A stretch of DNA of 64,000 nucleotides from Parapristionchus giblindavisi (Eukaryota; Nematoda; Chromadorea; Rhabditida; Diplogasteridae), in NCBI GenBank assembly GCA_943737045.1, contig CALSFV010000203.1, positions 857,501 to 921,500 on the forward strand, read 5' to 3'. Both the position numbers and the translations under genes were made by a program. Of this stretch, positions 22,905 to 33,991 are shown piece after piece. The stretch's first letter is position 1, and each line of letters starts with the position of its first letter. The notes beneath the pieces were generated by a model. The model saw nothing but the letters and a program-made list of their open reading frames with translations. It made no database searches and was not told the origin of the DNA.

Positions 22905-24655
22905 TCATTGACACAGTAGCTCTGGAAAGTCAAAATACACTTTCTATTTCAATTGTAATTTTGGAGTCAGTTGAGATATCAAGCTAAAATTGTATACAGA
23001 AGTATGTATGTACGTATTCGATCCTCTTATAAGGTCTCATAGGCCATTCTTTCAGGGATTTTGTCGTACTCTTCGAACTTCGTAAGCGTCAAGAGAACTA
23101 CAAGGTTTATCCAGAAAAAAATTTAGGTTGCTGCGTATTCGGGTATTAGTTCAAAGCAGCAAACTGATTCTCTTTGTGATTCCTGATGATCCTGTAAGTA
23201 TGGTAGCGTTAGCTCTTTTCATCCCCATGGATCCAAAAAGTCACTTTTTACAAGACCCAACTTTTAAGGTTTACAGTTCTGCGGTCTTTGTAAAGATCTG
23301 GGTTTATGTTAAGAATGTTGCAAATCTATTAATTAATCGATTCTCCGCCTTTTATTGTGATTGCTGTTCTTTCTTGCCTGCGGCAGTCGATTATCTGAGG
23401 GATTGTCGTTTAGACAACGCAACCTTCTCATCTCCCGACCCGCAAACATCTCTGGGTCTTTCACATTGCTCACTGTCGATTTAACCGCTTTCAGCGATTT
23501 GAATAGTTAGAATAGAGGGACACTGTATGAATCGAGTTTTTGATCTTTGATCTTTGTGTTTTCGATCATTGATTTTTGATCTTTGCTCATTTTTCGTCAA
23601 ATTTTGCTCTAGATCACAATGAAAGTTGTTTCATTCGATCGCAGAAGAGCAAACACGCTTTCTTTTATAGGCTATGATGCTCAGGATTAGCGACAATACG
23701 TTTTAGAGTAATATCATCTATCAAGGTTCGTTGAGTATATTTGCAGGTCGCGATATGAGAAGGGAGCTCGGCTTAAACGAATATCCTTCAGATAAGCGAC
23801 AGAAGGAATAGAGATCACTCTAAAAAGCGGGGAACCGATTAATAAATATAATAGATTTGTAAAAAAGTGACTTTTTCGATCCATGAGGATGAATGATGCG
23901 CTAACGCTACCATACTTACAGAATCATCAGGAATCACATTTGCTGCTTTGAACTTCTTTAAAGAAGGGGACCCAGGAGTTTTGGGATGTGCTCTTGTCAT
24001 GAAGGACGTGGGACTTAGGATGTGACCTTATGTTCTCTATTAGATTTGACAGAGTGAGAGCGTAGCGCGTGCAGCTCAATGGTTAGTTCTCAGCTCTTGT
24101 AACCGCACCACGCGGGTTCGATTCCCGTTTGTAATTTTCTATACATCTGTACTTCAAATACAATAACTCGCGCCTTTCCCTGGTGTATCAATCAACTTTA
24201 AGCTCGAATTACGGTATTCCGGGACATATAAAATTTTAGAGAAAATTGTTTTTGCATGCAGGGAGATGTGATCTACAGTTCTACCTGGCCAGTTTAGTCA
24301 CGAAAACTCGAGGGTCCCCTTCTTTAAAGCTCTTCTAGAAGCCGAGATATGATTTTGCGACCGCGAAGTTGCTGCCAATACCCGAATTCGCAGCAAACTG
24401 AATTTTTTTCTGGATAGGCCTTGTAGTTCTCTCAATGCTCGCGAAGTTTGATGAGTACGAAAAAATCCCAGAAAGAATAATGAATTTTCGAAAAAGTGTT
24501 GTTCGGTTGCGTCATAACTATGCATCAACCAGAAAGGCCCGTGAGACCATAAGCGTGTCGAATACGTAGATTCATTGGTCTTATATCTCAACTCACGCCA
24601 AAATTACAGCAGAAATAAAAAGTGTATTTTAACTTTCCGGCGCTACTGTATCTAC
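22905..24655. mobile_element. large composite inverted-repeat element
   Basis: Outer arms at about 22905-23155 and 24355-24655 are diverged reverse complements. Shared words include TTTTTTTCTGGATA, CTTGTAGTTCTC, ACCCGAAT.CGCAGC and AAAATTACA. Inner arms at about 23150-23260 and 23865-23965 are also reverse complements, sharing GCTAACGCTACCATACTTACAG, AAAAAGTGACTTTTT and ATCATCAGGAATCAC as separate words. A third pair (TTTAAAGAAGGGGACCC near 23960 and its complement near 24315) is nested too. No transposase is readable inside. Confidence 0.75.
24066..24140 (+). other. tRNA-like Pol III promoter sequence
   Basis: A perfect B-box (GGTTCGATTCC at 24115-24125) in a pairable T arm (GCGGG..CCCGT), an anticodon-loop-like CTTGTAA and a D-arm-like CAGCTCAATGGTTAG upstream. 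No clean acceptor stem forms. It is probably a tRNA-derived SINE head or pseudo-tRNA. Confidence 0.45.
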
Positions 24656-24659
24656 AATA

Positions 24660-25345
24660 GCACGATTGAATGCGAGCGTAGAAAGGAAGAAAATTCATTC
24701 TTTTCATTTTTATTCTAAATGTTTAGTTCTCTTTTATCTTTCTACTCTAACTTTCACTTTCTTCATACCTTCAATTAACAATATAAGAGCTGCACAAGAA
24801 TAATCGATTCAAATACAGTACTTATTCATAGGTACGTATAAAAATATTTTTTTATTGTGCCTAACACTCATGGAAGCTTTAACACTTTATTATGGATGAT
24901 GAAATCATGGATGAATACCAGAATAGCGGATAACTTTGGGATGAGGTGATGAACTCTTTGCTAGAATGGTTATAATTGTGAAGGAAATGACAATGGCTGG
25001 GCCTATCCAAATAATACATTGCGAATCTAAACAACGATCAAATAAATAATTACACAATACTCTCATTATCTCTTATTTTTTAAATTTCTCCCTGTAGACA
25101 CTGTGTGACCTATGGAAAAAAATGAACTGGGTGTCTGAGAATATGACTGGTAATGAATATGTGAAGAACTTTGACGAATTCTTATGGATAGAGATTCCGT
25201 GATTAACAAGTGGAAAGAGAAAGATTAGCTAAGCCAAAAAGGAAAAAAAACGGCTCCTATGTACCCTCAATGAACACGAAAAGTGGATTGAAGTGACTGT
25301 AATAGTCATAGGGGATGAACAACAGCAGATGTCGATGGGAATTCG
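24660..25345 (+). repeat. dispersed repeat copy 2
   Basis: Diverged direct copy of 14170-14620 (shared words are listed there). Its end, CATAGGGGATGAACAACAGCAG, overlaps the last codons and stop of the zinc-finger gene on the other strand. Confidence 0.75.
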
Positions 25346-26924
25346 ATTCCTTCGGAGGTTAACTTGAGTACATCAATGATTGGGGCATTCAGACACACCT
25401 GCAATTCATATAATTTTATCATATCACTGATAGACTACAACTTACATGCACTACATGATATTTAACTCCTAATCTTGATAGAAATCCCTTCCCGCATATC
25501 CCACAGGCATATATAGCCTTCTTATTCGCTTCTCCTTTAGGCTTCGGTCTTGATCCCTCACTCGGTTTCCTCACAATCAGTCTTCCCGTAGGACAATCCT
25601 ATCATTGTTATGATTAGCTAATCAGGGGGGGGGCCAAGAATGACTACTTACTCCGTGTTTGTCCCAATGTTTGATAAGTGCCATGACCGTAACACACCAT
25701 CGGCCACATTCCGAACATCCATAAACTTCTGTTCTCTCATGTGCATGTTCCCTGTAAGAAATGACTATAGTGAAAGATAAGGAAGTCGATATCGTCTCCC
25801 CATCTCTTATTCTTCTTCTTCTTCTTCTTCTTCTCCCCCTACTCTTATTATTCACTTTCCCCATTCATTCTTTTCTCTATCTTCACATGAAATGCAATGA
25901 GTAATGAAGAAAGAAAAGAGGAAGGGCAAATGGAATAGAAGAAGATAGAGAAAGAAGAAGAAGACGAGGAAGAAGAAAACGAAGAAGAGATGGAAAGATT
26001 ATTTATCCTTTCATACACTTCACTTACTTTCTTGAATGATGTTCGACCATATGGCATGACGATAATACTATATCACAATATGGGCATGAACATGCTTCCC
26101 TTGATCGAATTCCGCGTGAGCTATACTGAAACAAAGAGAGCAATAGATCAAAGATCGAATATTAAATGATCAAAGATCATAAATCAATGAACCTACATCA
26201 AAGGACTGGAAAGTGTCCGTTCGCTTCTTTTTATTGGGAGAGTCGAACTGGAACGAATGATATATGTCAATGGACAGAATGATCATAATTGCGCTACCTC
26301 CGTATCTTTGAAGCAAACTTTCGCGTGTCCAAGCATTCCTCGTTGTGACTCGAAAGTGCGCGGGCAATTCGCACAGATATCTATAAATACTCTTATTTAG
26401 TCGATGTTCACATGGGTACCGTATCCGTGCGATACCGTATCCGATGAGCATACGGTAGATGACTTACAGACTCCTTCAACGACGCTCCACATGGGTTTGG
26501 TTGGCGTGTGACTTGTGGTGGCAGTGGACGAGGAGGGAGTGGGCTGATTGCACATAGTAGGTTGATTATGTCGATCGTCCATACTGAATTGTGGTTGAGA
26601 CATGGCGGCTACGCTTTGGATGATTATGTCCATCTCGGAAGGGGATTCCACCTGAATGTAATGCTTATCCTTTAATATTCATGTGTCGATCGCTAATCTC
26701 TCCCTAATTTCCTCTATACCTTGGGTAATAGTAAGTGTTCAGAGGGATCTTCATCGTGTCTATTCAAATCCTCTGATGCCGTATCACCATCTCTATTCGT
26801 TCCTTCTCCATTATCATAGCACATTCTATTTCGGGAGGGTACGGTAACGGTGACATTACGAGAAAGAAGTCCTTCAAGATAGAGAAGAAAGGACTGGAAA
26901 GGAGAAGAATTAGACAGAGATGAA

Positions 26925-26955
<31 letters not shown>

Positions 26956-27949
26956 AAGAAGAATGAGAATGGAATGAGACTTTTTGTCGTCTTTAGAGAC
27001 TCTTTCTCTCAATCTATCTTCTGTTCTCTTTTTTCTCTTTCTTCCTCCTCTTCTTCTTCCTCTTCTTCTTCTTCCTCTTCTTCTTCCTTCTTCTTCTTTC
27101 ATCTCTCTCAACTCAGTGATGAATAGAAGCAAAAAGGGGATAGAAAAAGAAGAAGATGGGGAGAGAGAGAGGAAGAAAATGAAATGAGAAGAAGATGAAG
27201 AAAGGAGAAATAAAAGATAGAGTGAGATAGATGAATTGAAGAGAATGAATGAGAGAGAGAGGAAGAGATAGAAATAGAACAAACCTTTGCTAGATGGTTC
27301 ATTGCCATTCCATCTATATTCGAATGTAGATCACCGTACACGTGTTGTTTCAATTCGTTCAATAACGATTCATCGACCTACATTACACTACCATAATCAT
27401 AAGTAAGACTAGGACAAAAATAACTTACTGTAGCTCCTTCTGATTCATCCAAATTATAGAATATCCTTGATAGTGTTGAAGCTATTCGGCATATTGAATT
27501 CGTCTCAACTTTGGCCAAAGCATCAAGACACTTCACTATATTTGTCATCTGTAATAATGGAATAAAGTTCACTTTGGTCGCTCATTCATATCTTCCTTTC
27601 TTCTTCTTCTTCTCCTTCTTTCATTCGACAAATACTGAATAATAGAGAGAGAGAGAGAGGAAGAATACTCATTGTTAAAGAAAAAAAGATGAGAAGAAGA
27701 TGAAGGAGGTACATATAGTATATATACTCTAACAAGAAAGAAGAAAGAGAATCGATTGAAGGAATGTTTTGATAGTGAATGGGAGAAGAAAGGGAAGAAG
27801 AATAAGAAGAATAAGAAGAATAAGAAGAAGAATAAGATGAGGGACAAGAAAGAGACTATGAAGAGGGGAGGGAGGGTATAGATAGATAGACATAGAATGA
27901 GGGAATAGAAACTAACCCGGTCTCGTCGATCTTCTATTACTGAAGTCAT
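25306..27949 (-). CDS. C2H2 zinc-finger protein
   Basis: Probable DNA-binding nuclear protein; no family name recognised. Exons in phase: 27952-27917 (ATG 27949, MTSVIEDRRDR), 27548-27429, 27377-27285, 26893-26720, 26651-26468, 26380-26298, 26247-26197, 26125-26028, 25751-25652, 25598-25446 and 25398-25306 (TGA). The first half is helical (LLNELKQHVYGDLHSN, FLLYLEGLLSRN), then Ser/Thr/Pro-rich. Zinc fingers: CANCPRTF..LGHAKVC (C2HC), CPYC..HMVEHH, CSEC..LIKHWDKH and CGICGKGF..VKYHVVH. A basic KKKR stretch after finger one could be a nuclear signal. An alternative upstream exon at 28574-28482 (EIEKKGRVIERDEDYSILLL) also splices in phase, but it has no ATG. Confidence 0.8.
26921..27116. repeat. 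(AAG)n and (CTT)n arrays in one intron
   Basis: An AAG run at 26926-26962 and a TTC/TCC run at 27042-27100 lie about 80 bases apart in the same intron. They are complementary, so they could pair as a long stem in the transcript. Confidence 0.9.
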
Positions 27950-28470
27950 TCCCTTCATAAGAGAAGATTAATAATAAGAAGAGGAAGAAAGGGAAGAAGA
28001 GATGGATGGATGGCAAACCTGAAGGGAATGAATAAGAGAAGAGAAGAAGAGAGGAGAGGAGAAGATAGATAGAGAGTACAGAGTAAGATGATGAAGAAGA
28101 TGGAAATGGATGAAGAAGTAGAATAGATAGAAGGAAGAAGAAGAATGGAGAAGGGAAGGGAAAGATCAGAAAGAGAAGAGGAGAATAAGAGAAGTTGAAT
28201 AGATACGAAGAAGAGGAGGGTAGGGAGAGGGGGAGAGGGAAGAAGAAGAAGGGAGAAGAGAAGAAGAATAAGAGGGGAGAAGAAGAAGAAGATTGAGAAG
28301 AATTGAGAAGAAGAAGAAGAAGAAGAAGACGAAGTAGAAAAGGAAGGGTAGGGAGAGTGAGAGAAGAAGAAGGGACAAGGGAAGAAGAAGAATAAGAGGG
28401 AAGAAGAAGATCGAGAAGAAGAAGAAGAAGAAGAAAAAAGAATAAGAATAAAAGAAGAATCGATTGGGTA
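27590..28470. repeat. polypurine (GAA/GAAG) tract
   Basis: About 880 bases in which the plus strand is overwhelmingly A and G, built of GAA, GAAG, GGAAG and AAGAAGAAG units. It is broken by the small coding exon at 27917-27952 and a pyrimidine patch near 27590-27630. It forms introns near the zinc-finger gene start. Confidence 0.9.
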
Positions 28471-28744
28471 ACCCAAATGACCTTTATTTCATCATTCCAA
28501 AGAAGAAGAATAGAGTAGTCCTCATCTCGTTCAATGACTCTTCCTTTCTTTTCTATCTCAAACAATCTCCCCAATCATGTCAACTACACTCTTATTAAAT
28601 CGTTCCGATCACTATCACAAAGGCTACAAATACTTGACTATACGCAGGGAAACTGATCCGAATCATGTTTATTTACATGTTATTGTTAGTGGCACACGTT
28701 GGGGTTGGTCTTATTGTTAGGTTGAGATCGATTTCTACAAATTT

Positions 28745-29000
28745 TTACAGCTTGAATTTGACATCGTATTCGCGAAAGATAAAGCCTAGCGCAATCGAGA
28801 ATAGGACGGTCCAGAGTGAGAGAAGGGTACAGGCAACGTTCGATTTGCCAACGACGAATTCATAGGGCAGTCGCTTAGCGAATGCTTCTTGCAGTATATA
28901 GATGATAAGGGCGTTATCTCCTGAATGTGAAGACGGTAACCATAGATACAATCATGAATAGAAGGATAATATTGTATGGGAGATGGAGGAAGAATAGGGC

Positions 29001-29031
<31 letters not shown>

Positions 29032-31739
29032 GATATATTAGATGAATAAGAGAGATATCTCACCTACGTAAGCGAGAGTACGAAGTTTGATATTGGTTGA
29101 GACTCGATCAACAGACCAACGAATGACAATGTATATGATGAATGATACTCCAATAGTGACAAATGAAAATGATGGAGACCTGAATTTGTACTAGAAATTA
29201 ACAAGGAGACAAAATGAGTTGACCATACCATAGTTGTTTGTTGATAGGAACAAATGAGTGAGAGCCTATTCCGAGTATTATATAGAAGAGACCATAGAGG
29301 ATGAATCGAGCTGTCTGATCCATTCGACGATTGTAAAAACGGAGAATCTGACCAGCCTGTAGAGATCACTGATCAAATATTATAGTCAAATTACAGTTTT
29401 TCAAGGGGAATCAAAGATCAAAGATCACAGTGCATACATGGACGCCGCTAGCAACATTGAGAATAGCATTGAATGTCCCTAGTATTCCTTCTGGATCAAT
29501 GTCCAAACTATCGTATACTCTCTGAAATATACAATATTATTGATTGATCGATTGAAAATAACTGCATTGACCTTAACAGGAGCATTTGTGTAGATGTGTC
29601 TTCTGAGAATGAATCGATCAATCAATCCATATACTCCTCCAGTGCAATTTGTATAGGAACCATTGTGAGAGAGACCTCCAGGGCCAGTGTAACTACTAGA
29701 GAGAAGAAGAGTTGAATACACAAAGGAAGAAGAAGAAGAAGAAAAGCGAACTAACAGTGGACATCCATCTATTGGAGTGAATCGAAGAAGGTAAACGATA
29801 GCTGCTAATGTGTAAGAGACGATGAAGACGGGATAGATGAAACGCCATTCACCAAAGTAATGATCGAACTTGGTCTGCTGTGGTTCTTCTGTTACCTGGA
29901 GAAAGTTCCAGATCAAGTTTAAAAAATGAATTTTTATTAAAATTATTCTTTGCTGTGGCATTGATAATACACATAATAGTTTGGTATGCCGATATCATGA
30001 TGAAGTAGGCACAGTATCCATCTCATAATCAAATAGTGCACTGAAATTGAATAAACTAACAGGTTCAGCCTCATCTACTTCTCTTTCCTCATCGATCACA
30101 TCATACTCATCGATATCGGGAACGATTTCTTCTGAGAAGCGCCTAGAATGATCGCCATTAATCTATAGTTGTGTTTAATTAACAATGATATAAGCCAATT
30201 GGTTATGTTTGTTATATTTTATTTTCGATAAATATGAGTACAGTAAGCATTAATTTTCGTGTAATATCATAATAAATGTAATTAAAAGAAAAACGTATTT
30301 AAAAAATGTGAACATTTCATTTCGTACCTTTGGTTTCTAAGATGCACGAGTTCATTTTGCTTTACATTTTTCCATACTTGAAGAGGATAAACAATTAATT
30401 GGCATAAAGCAAGACGTTGAAGTACTCCCAATACACGAATTGTTCTCCAGTCACTGACGAGGGGAGAATATTGATTGAGTGATGGACAAATAGATTATTT
30501 ACCTTCCTTTGTTCACAACAAATACTCCGATCAATGAGAGATAAGACAGTCGCGAGACGAACTTCCACCAATCTGTTGATTTTCCCTTATGAGAAAGAGC
30601 TATCTGACTTGACAGACCAGCACAGAACAGAAATCTACAATGAAATGAAAAATGACATGACACGATACTTCATACTAATGTCACGCTTGATCCCCACCAT
30701 AATACGACTACTTTATCATAATATTAGATTGAATGGCGCCACATACGCGGGAAATATCACATCGGCTACTGTGATTCCATCCCAAGTCGAGTGGAGGAAG
30801 AGCCATAGACCACCTCCATTGGAATTGGCCAGAGCCATAAAACACACACATAGTCTATAACAAATGCACATTTATCAAAAAATATTCAAGTTCTCAATAA
30901 TCCTACCCTCTAAAGACAGAGACGGATAGCAGTCGTCGTGACGTTTTATGCCTTGGTATATTACCAAAGTAGAATTCAGCGTGATCCTCTTGTGCTGCCC
31001 ACCATCCACTTCGAATGTTCAGATACAGATCGTGTGTGAAGAAGAGCAGAAGAAGACCAACAATACACACGAACCAGGCTGAAATCGACAATTTCTACTG
31101 ACTATTATCATCATGGGCACACCCAGAGCTAATTTTACTGCCCGCTCTGGTAACGCTCTCTCGTAGACAAAAAAAGCGAGAGAGCATTGTCATATCGGAG
31201 AGTGTGCCTCTAACAAGGCAGCTATTGGATTCATGAGTTACTATACGAACCATATCACCTATAAATCAAAAAGGGAAAATAACACGCGAACTATAATATA
31301 TTCACCAATAGAGATATCTTCTCCCCTGATCGTCTCATTGAATGTGCAAGAAATGGCATCAATCGCGTATCGACCCTGATTATCAACATTGGCCGTTCTA
31401 TAAGAGGTCACTATATCAATGAATGACGGGGGAATCGTCACTCACACATCACAAACACTAACATTTCTACTATTGACAATCTGTAATCTTGATTGATAGA
31501 GAGTATCAAGAAGGAATGTATTCCTCTTCTTTGTCAGTGTACACAATGTCCTCCATCCACAGTCTTTGCAATCATCGGAAATCATTTGGATTCGGTCCCC
31601 AACAGTAAAATTATTGATTGAAATGGCAGCAGTGTTGAGCTTAAACCAGCCATAATTCTAATATTCCAATAGTTATTCTCAACAATTCCAGTGGTACCTT
31701 CCATTTTGGCTCAATTTCAGCATTGAAGCAGACGTCCAT
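28745..31739 (-). CDS. heparan-alpha-glucosaminide N-acetyltransferase (HGSNAT-like)
   Basis: Lysosomal membrane enzyme that carries an acetyl group from cytosolic acetyl-CoA to terminal glucosamine of heparan sulfate. Exons read in phase from ATG 31739 to TAA 28745, including 31657-31446, 31397-31306, 31078-30907, 30854-30747, 30634-30503, 30453-30328, 30142-30061, 29895-29756, 29695-29572, 29521-29438, 29356-29229, 29179-29064 and 28920-28745. The Cys-rich luminal head (CKDCGWRTLC) is followed by a first membrane helix. The core LLSVSVFRG..NSNGGG then LFLHSTWDGITVADVIFP includes the His that lines up with the active-site His of the human enzyme. Later come VLGVLQRLALCQLIVYPLQV, GPGGLSHNGSYTNCTGG, PEGILGTFNA and several membrane helices. 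The start follows a CTCTACAG acceptor by a few bases; no signal peptide is seen, so an upstream exon is possible. Confidence 0.9.
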
Positions 31740-31981
31740 CTCTCTGTAGAGAGGAACGTACAGTACTGTAGACTAACCTCTAAACTAGTGTAATATTGAA
31801 GAAATAAGGAAGATTTATTGGACTACTCAGTATCTAAGTGTAAACAATCAACACCCATATCACAATCAGTGACGATTACCGATATTAATAATTTATCAGT
31901 AAATATTCAATATAAGCTTGAACTTAAACAGTAACAATATATAATTAATTAGTCATTATATCACAACGGATGACGGAATTA

Positions 31982-33825
31982 TCACTGGGAAGAACATTGA
32001 CCGGTTAGTGAAGCTTGATACTCTGTATCTATATTTGGATTGATATACTGTCGATAGTAAATATCGAAACCCTGCAGGCAAATTTGAAAGAAAACTGGAA
32101 GAAGTGAAGAAAAGTTGGTTCCTAAGCAGAACATGAAGGCTCTGAACCTTAAAATACCAAATAAGATAAAATAATTTGATGTTTTATCCTTGAGTAAGGA
32201 TGGCACAACCAACCTTGCTACTTGAGACATCATGGCTACATAAGGTATCTCCGTTAAAGTAATTCCAATCGTGAAATGTATCTGAATGAAAGATCAAGAA
32301 CATCGAAATATGAGAGAAACACATACTTGACTCATCAGATGTTCCTTGTTCATTGAACATTTATGAGCGAACATCAATATCAAACTCATTAGTCGATCTT
32401 GAACGATCATCCACAATGGAAACTCCTTCTTATTGTATGCTGCAACACATTTGTTTCATTTATATGTAATACAGGATGAAAGATGACAGCCTTTCACCCT
32501 ATATTATATGGTTCCTTCATAGGTCGAATAGCCAAGTTATCGGTTTTCAAAATCCGGTCAGGCTTGGGACTTTACAACATACTTTTCGACCTATGGGTTC
32601 CTTATTCTAGAATTCCTTATTCAAATTGATTTAATTTTTGATCACCACATATTACAATCTTTGATCTTGAAACAATATTTGAATTTTTCTAACTGATCTT
32701 TTAACATTACGATTCATACCTGCACAATTGTCCTTCTTCCTATTGAGAATGAGAATCTCGACCATGAAACTAGCAGCAACCATCGCCTCAGGGAAGTGCA
32801 ACAACGAGTAGAGAGTGAACTTCAAAGGGGACCGTGCACAATGGTTATGCCACTTCAATCACTCACTCCAGAGTCAGTTTCATATGAATACAGTAGAGCC
32901 ATTGGGAGAGCATTCAGTGTTGATCCAGCCCATATCAGTGCTACATTTGACACTTTGGTCCATGCCATGGCTCTTGTCATTATCAGATAGATCTATAGGA
33001 AAACACACATTCACACGAGGGATTGAACACTATGTACACTTACAAATATTGGATTGATAATGCCGTTGTAGAGACATATCCCAGCCAAATAGAGATGGTT
33101 GGCTCGTTTATCGATTAAGGCACTCGGAGTTACTTCAAAGGAATACACTCGATGCCTGACTAAGGACACAAAACAAACTAACTAATGAACTTATAGGCGT
33201 AGTCAACACCCATACATGCTTCTAACACAGCTCCGAAGGCATAAAAACTAAGAAGAATAATGATTCCTTCACCGCAGATGAAACTGAATCCAACTCCACA
33301 CACAAGATAAACACCAACTAAACGATAAATGATTAGACTAAGAGTGAGTAGGGTAGTGACAACATACTTATGAAAACGATAAACGGAAATGCTCCAATCG
33401 CTGTATATGGACCAAGCTTATGTTCTTGCAATTTGAATGCTAAGAAAATTGGAATGGCTAGTAAGGACAGTTTAAAGATCTTCCAGATCTTCTCATTACG
33501 TTCTGATTCGTGCTCTAAATTGGATAACATAGTACTTTATTAGAACGAAGGATAAATAAAAGAAGTGGACAGTCACGGGTTTGGCTGAGGTAACCGAGAT
33601 ACAAGATTTGAGGTTAATGGCAATTCTAGACAACTGCGCTAGCAATACTAAATAGGGACGTTGATGATTTATACCAGGTTTATCAGCAAGATATCGTTCC
33701 ACTTCAGGCTCTGGTTCATCATACCGACGAGGATCTTGATTTCTAATCAGTAATGGTCGATTCGGGAATGCCTTGTAACGGGCGCACCAGACCTTGAACG
33801 AAGCAAGATAAAGATCAGTCATCAT
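31982..33825 (-). CDS. unrecognised multi-pass membrane protein
   Basis: I do not recognise the family. ATG 33825 gives MMTDLYLASFKVWCARYKAF, then an acidic/Pro segment (RRYDEPEPEVERYL). Exons that splice in phase then give about eight hydrophobic helices: KLSLLAIPIFLAFKL, TAIGAFPFIVFI, GVYLVCGVGFSFICG, GIIILLSFYAFGAVLEA, LYLAGICLYNGIINPIF, SNVALIWAGSTLNALPMALL, EAMVAASFMVEILIL, PLWMIVQDRLMSLILMF and ITLTEIPYVAMMSQV. The end is FDIYYRQYINPNIDTEYQ with TGA at 31982-31984. It could be a nematode-specific receptor or transporter. The start is supported by an open frame only. The gene lies tandem and co-oriented between the HGSNAT-like and thioesterase genes. Confidence 0.65.
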
Positions 33826-33837
33826 GATATTTTAATA

Positions 33838-33900
33838 TCTTTAAAATTTTAATATCTTTCTAAAATTTTAATATCTTAATTTTAATATCTTTCTTTAAAA
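33838..33900. repeat. short tandem repeat TTTTAATATCTTTC
   Basis: Four imperfect units between the membrane-protein start and the thioesterase 3' end. Confidence 0.8.
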
Positions 33901-33991
33901 AAAATGTGAAAACATGATAGATTGTACATTCTGATATTGAATCAGCATTATAAACAATAGTACTAGAAGACAGTTAGATAGTTTTACTATA

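Noticed and set aside
27912..28574. Long Leu/Ser/Phe-rich minus-strand frames
   Set aside because: They are the translation of the polypurine tract complement; low complexity with no domain.
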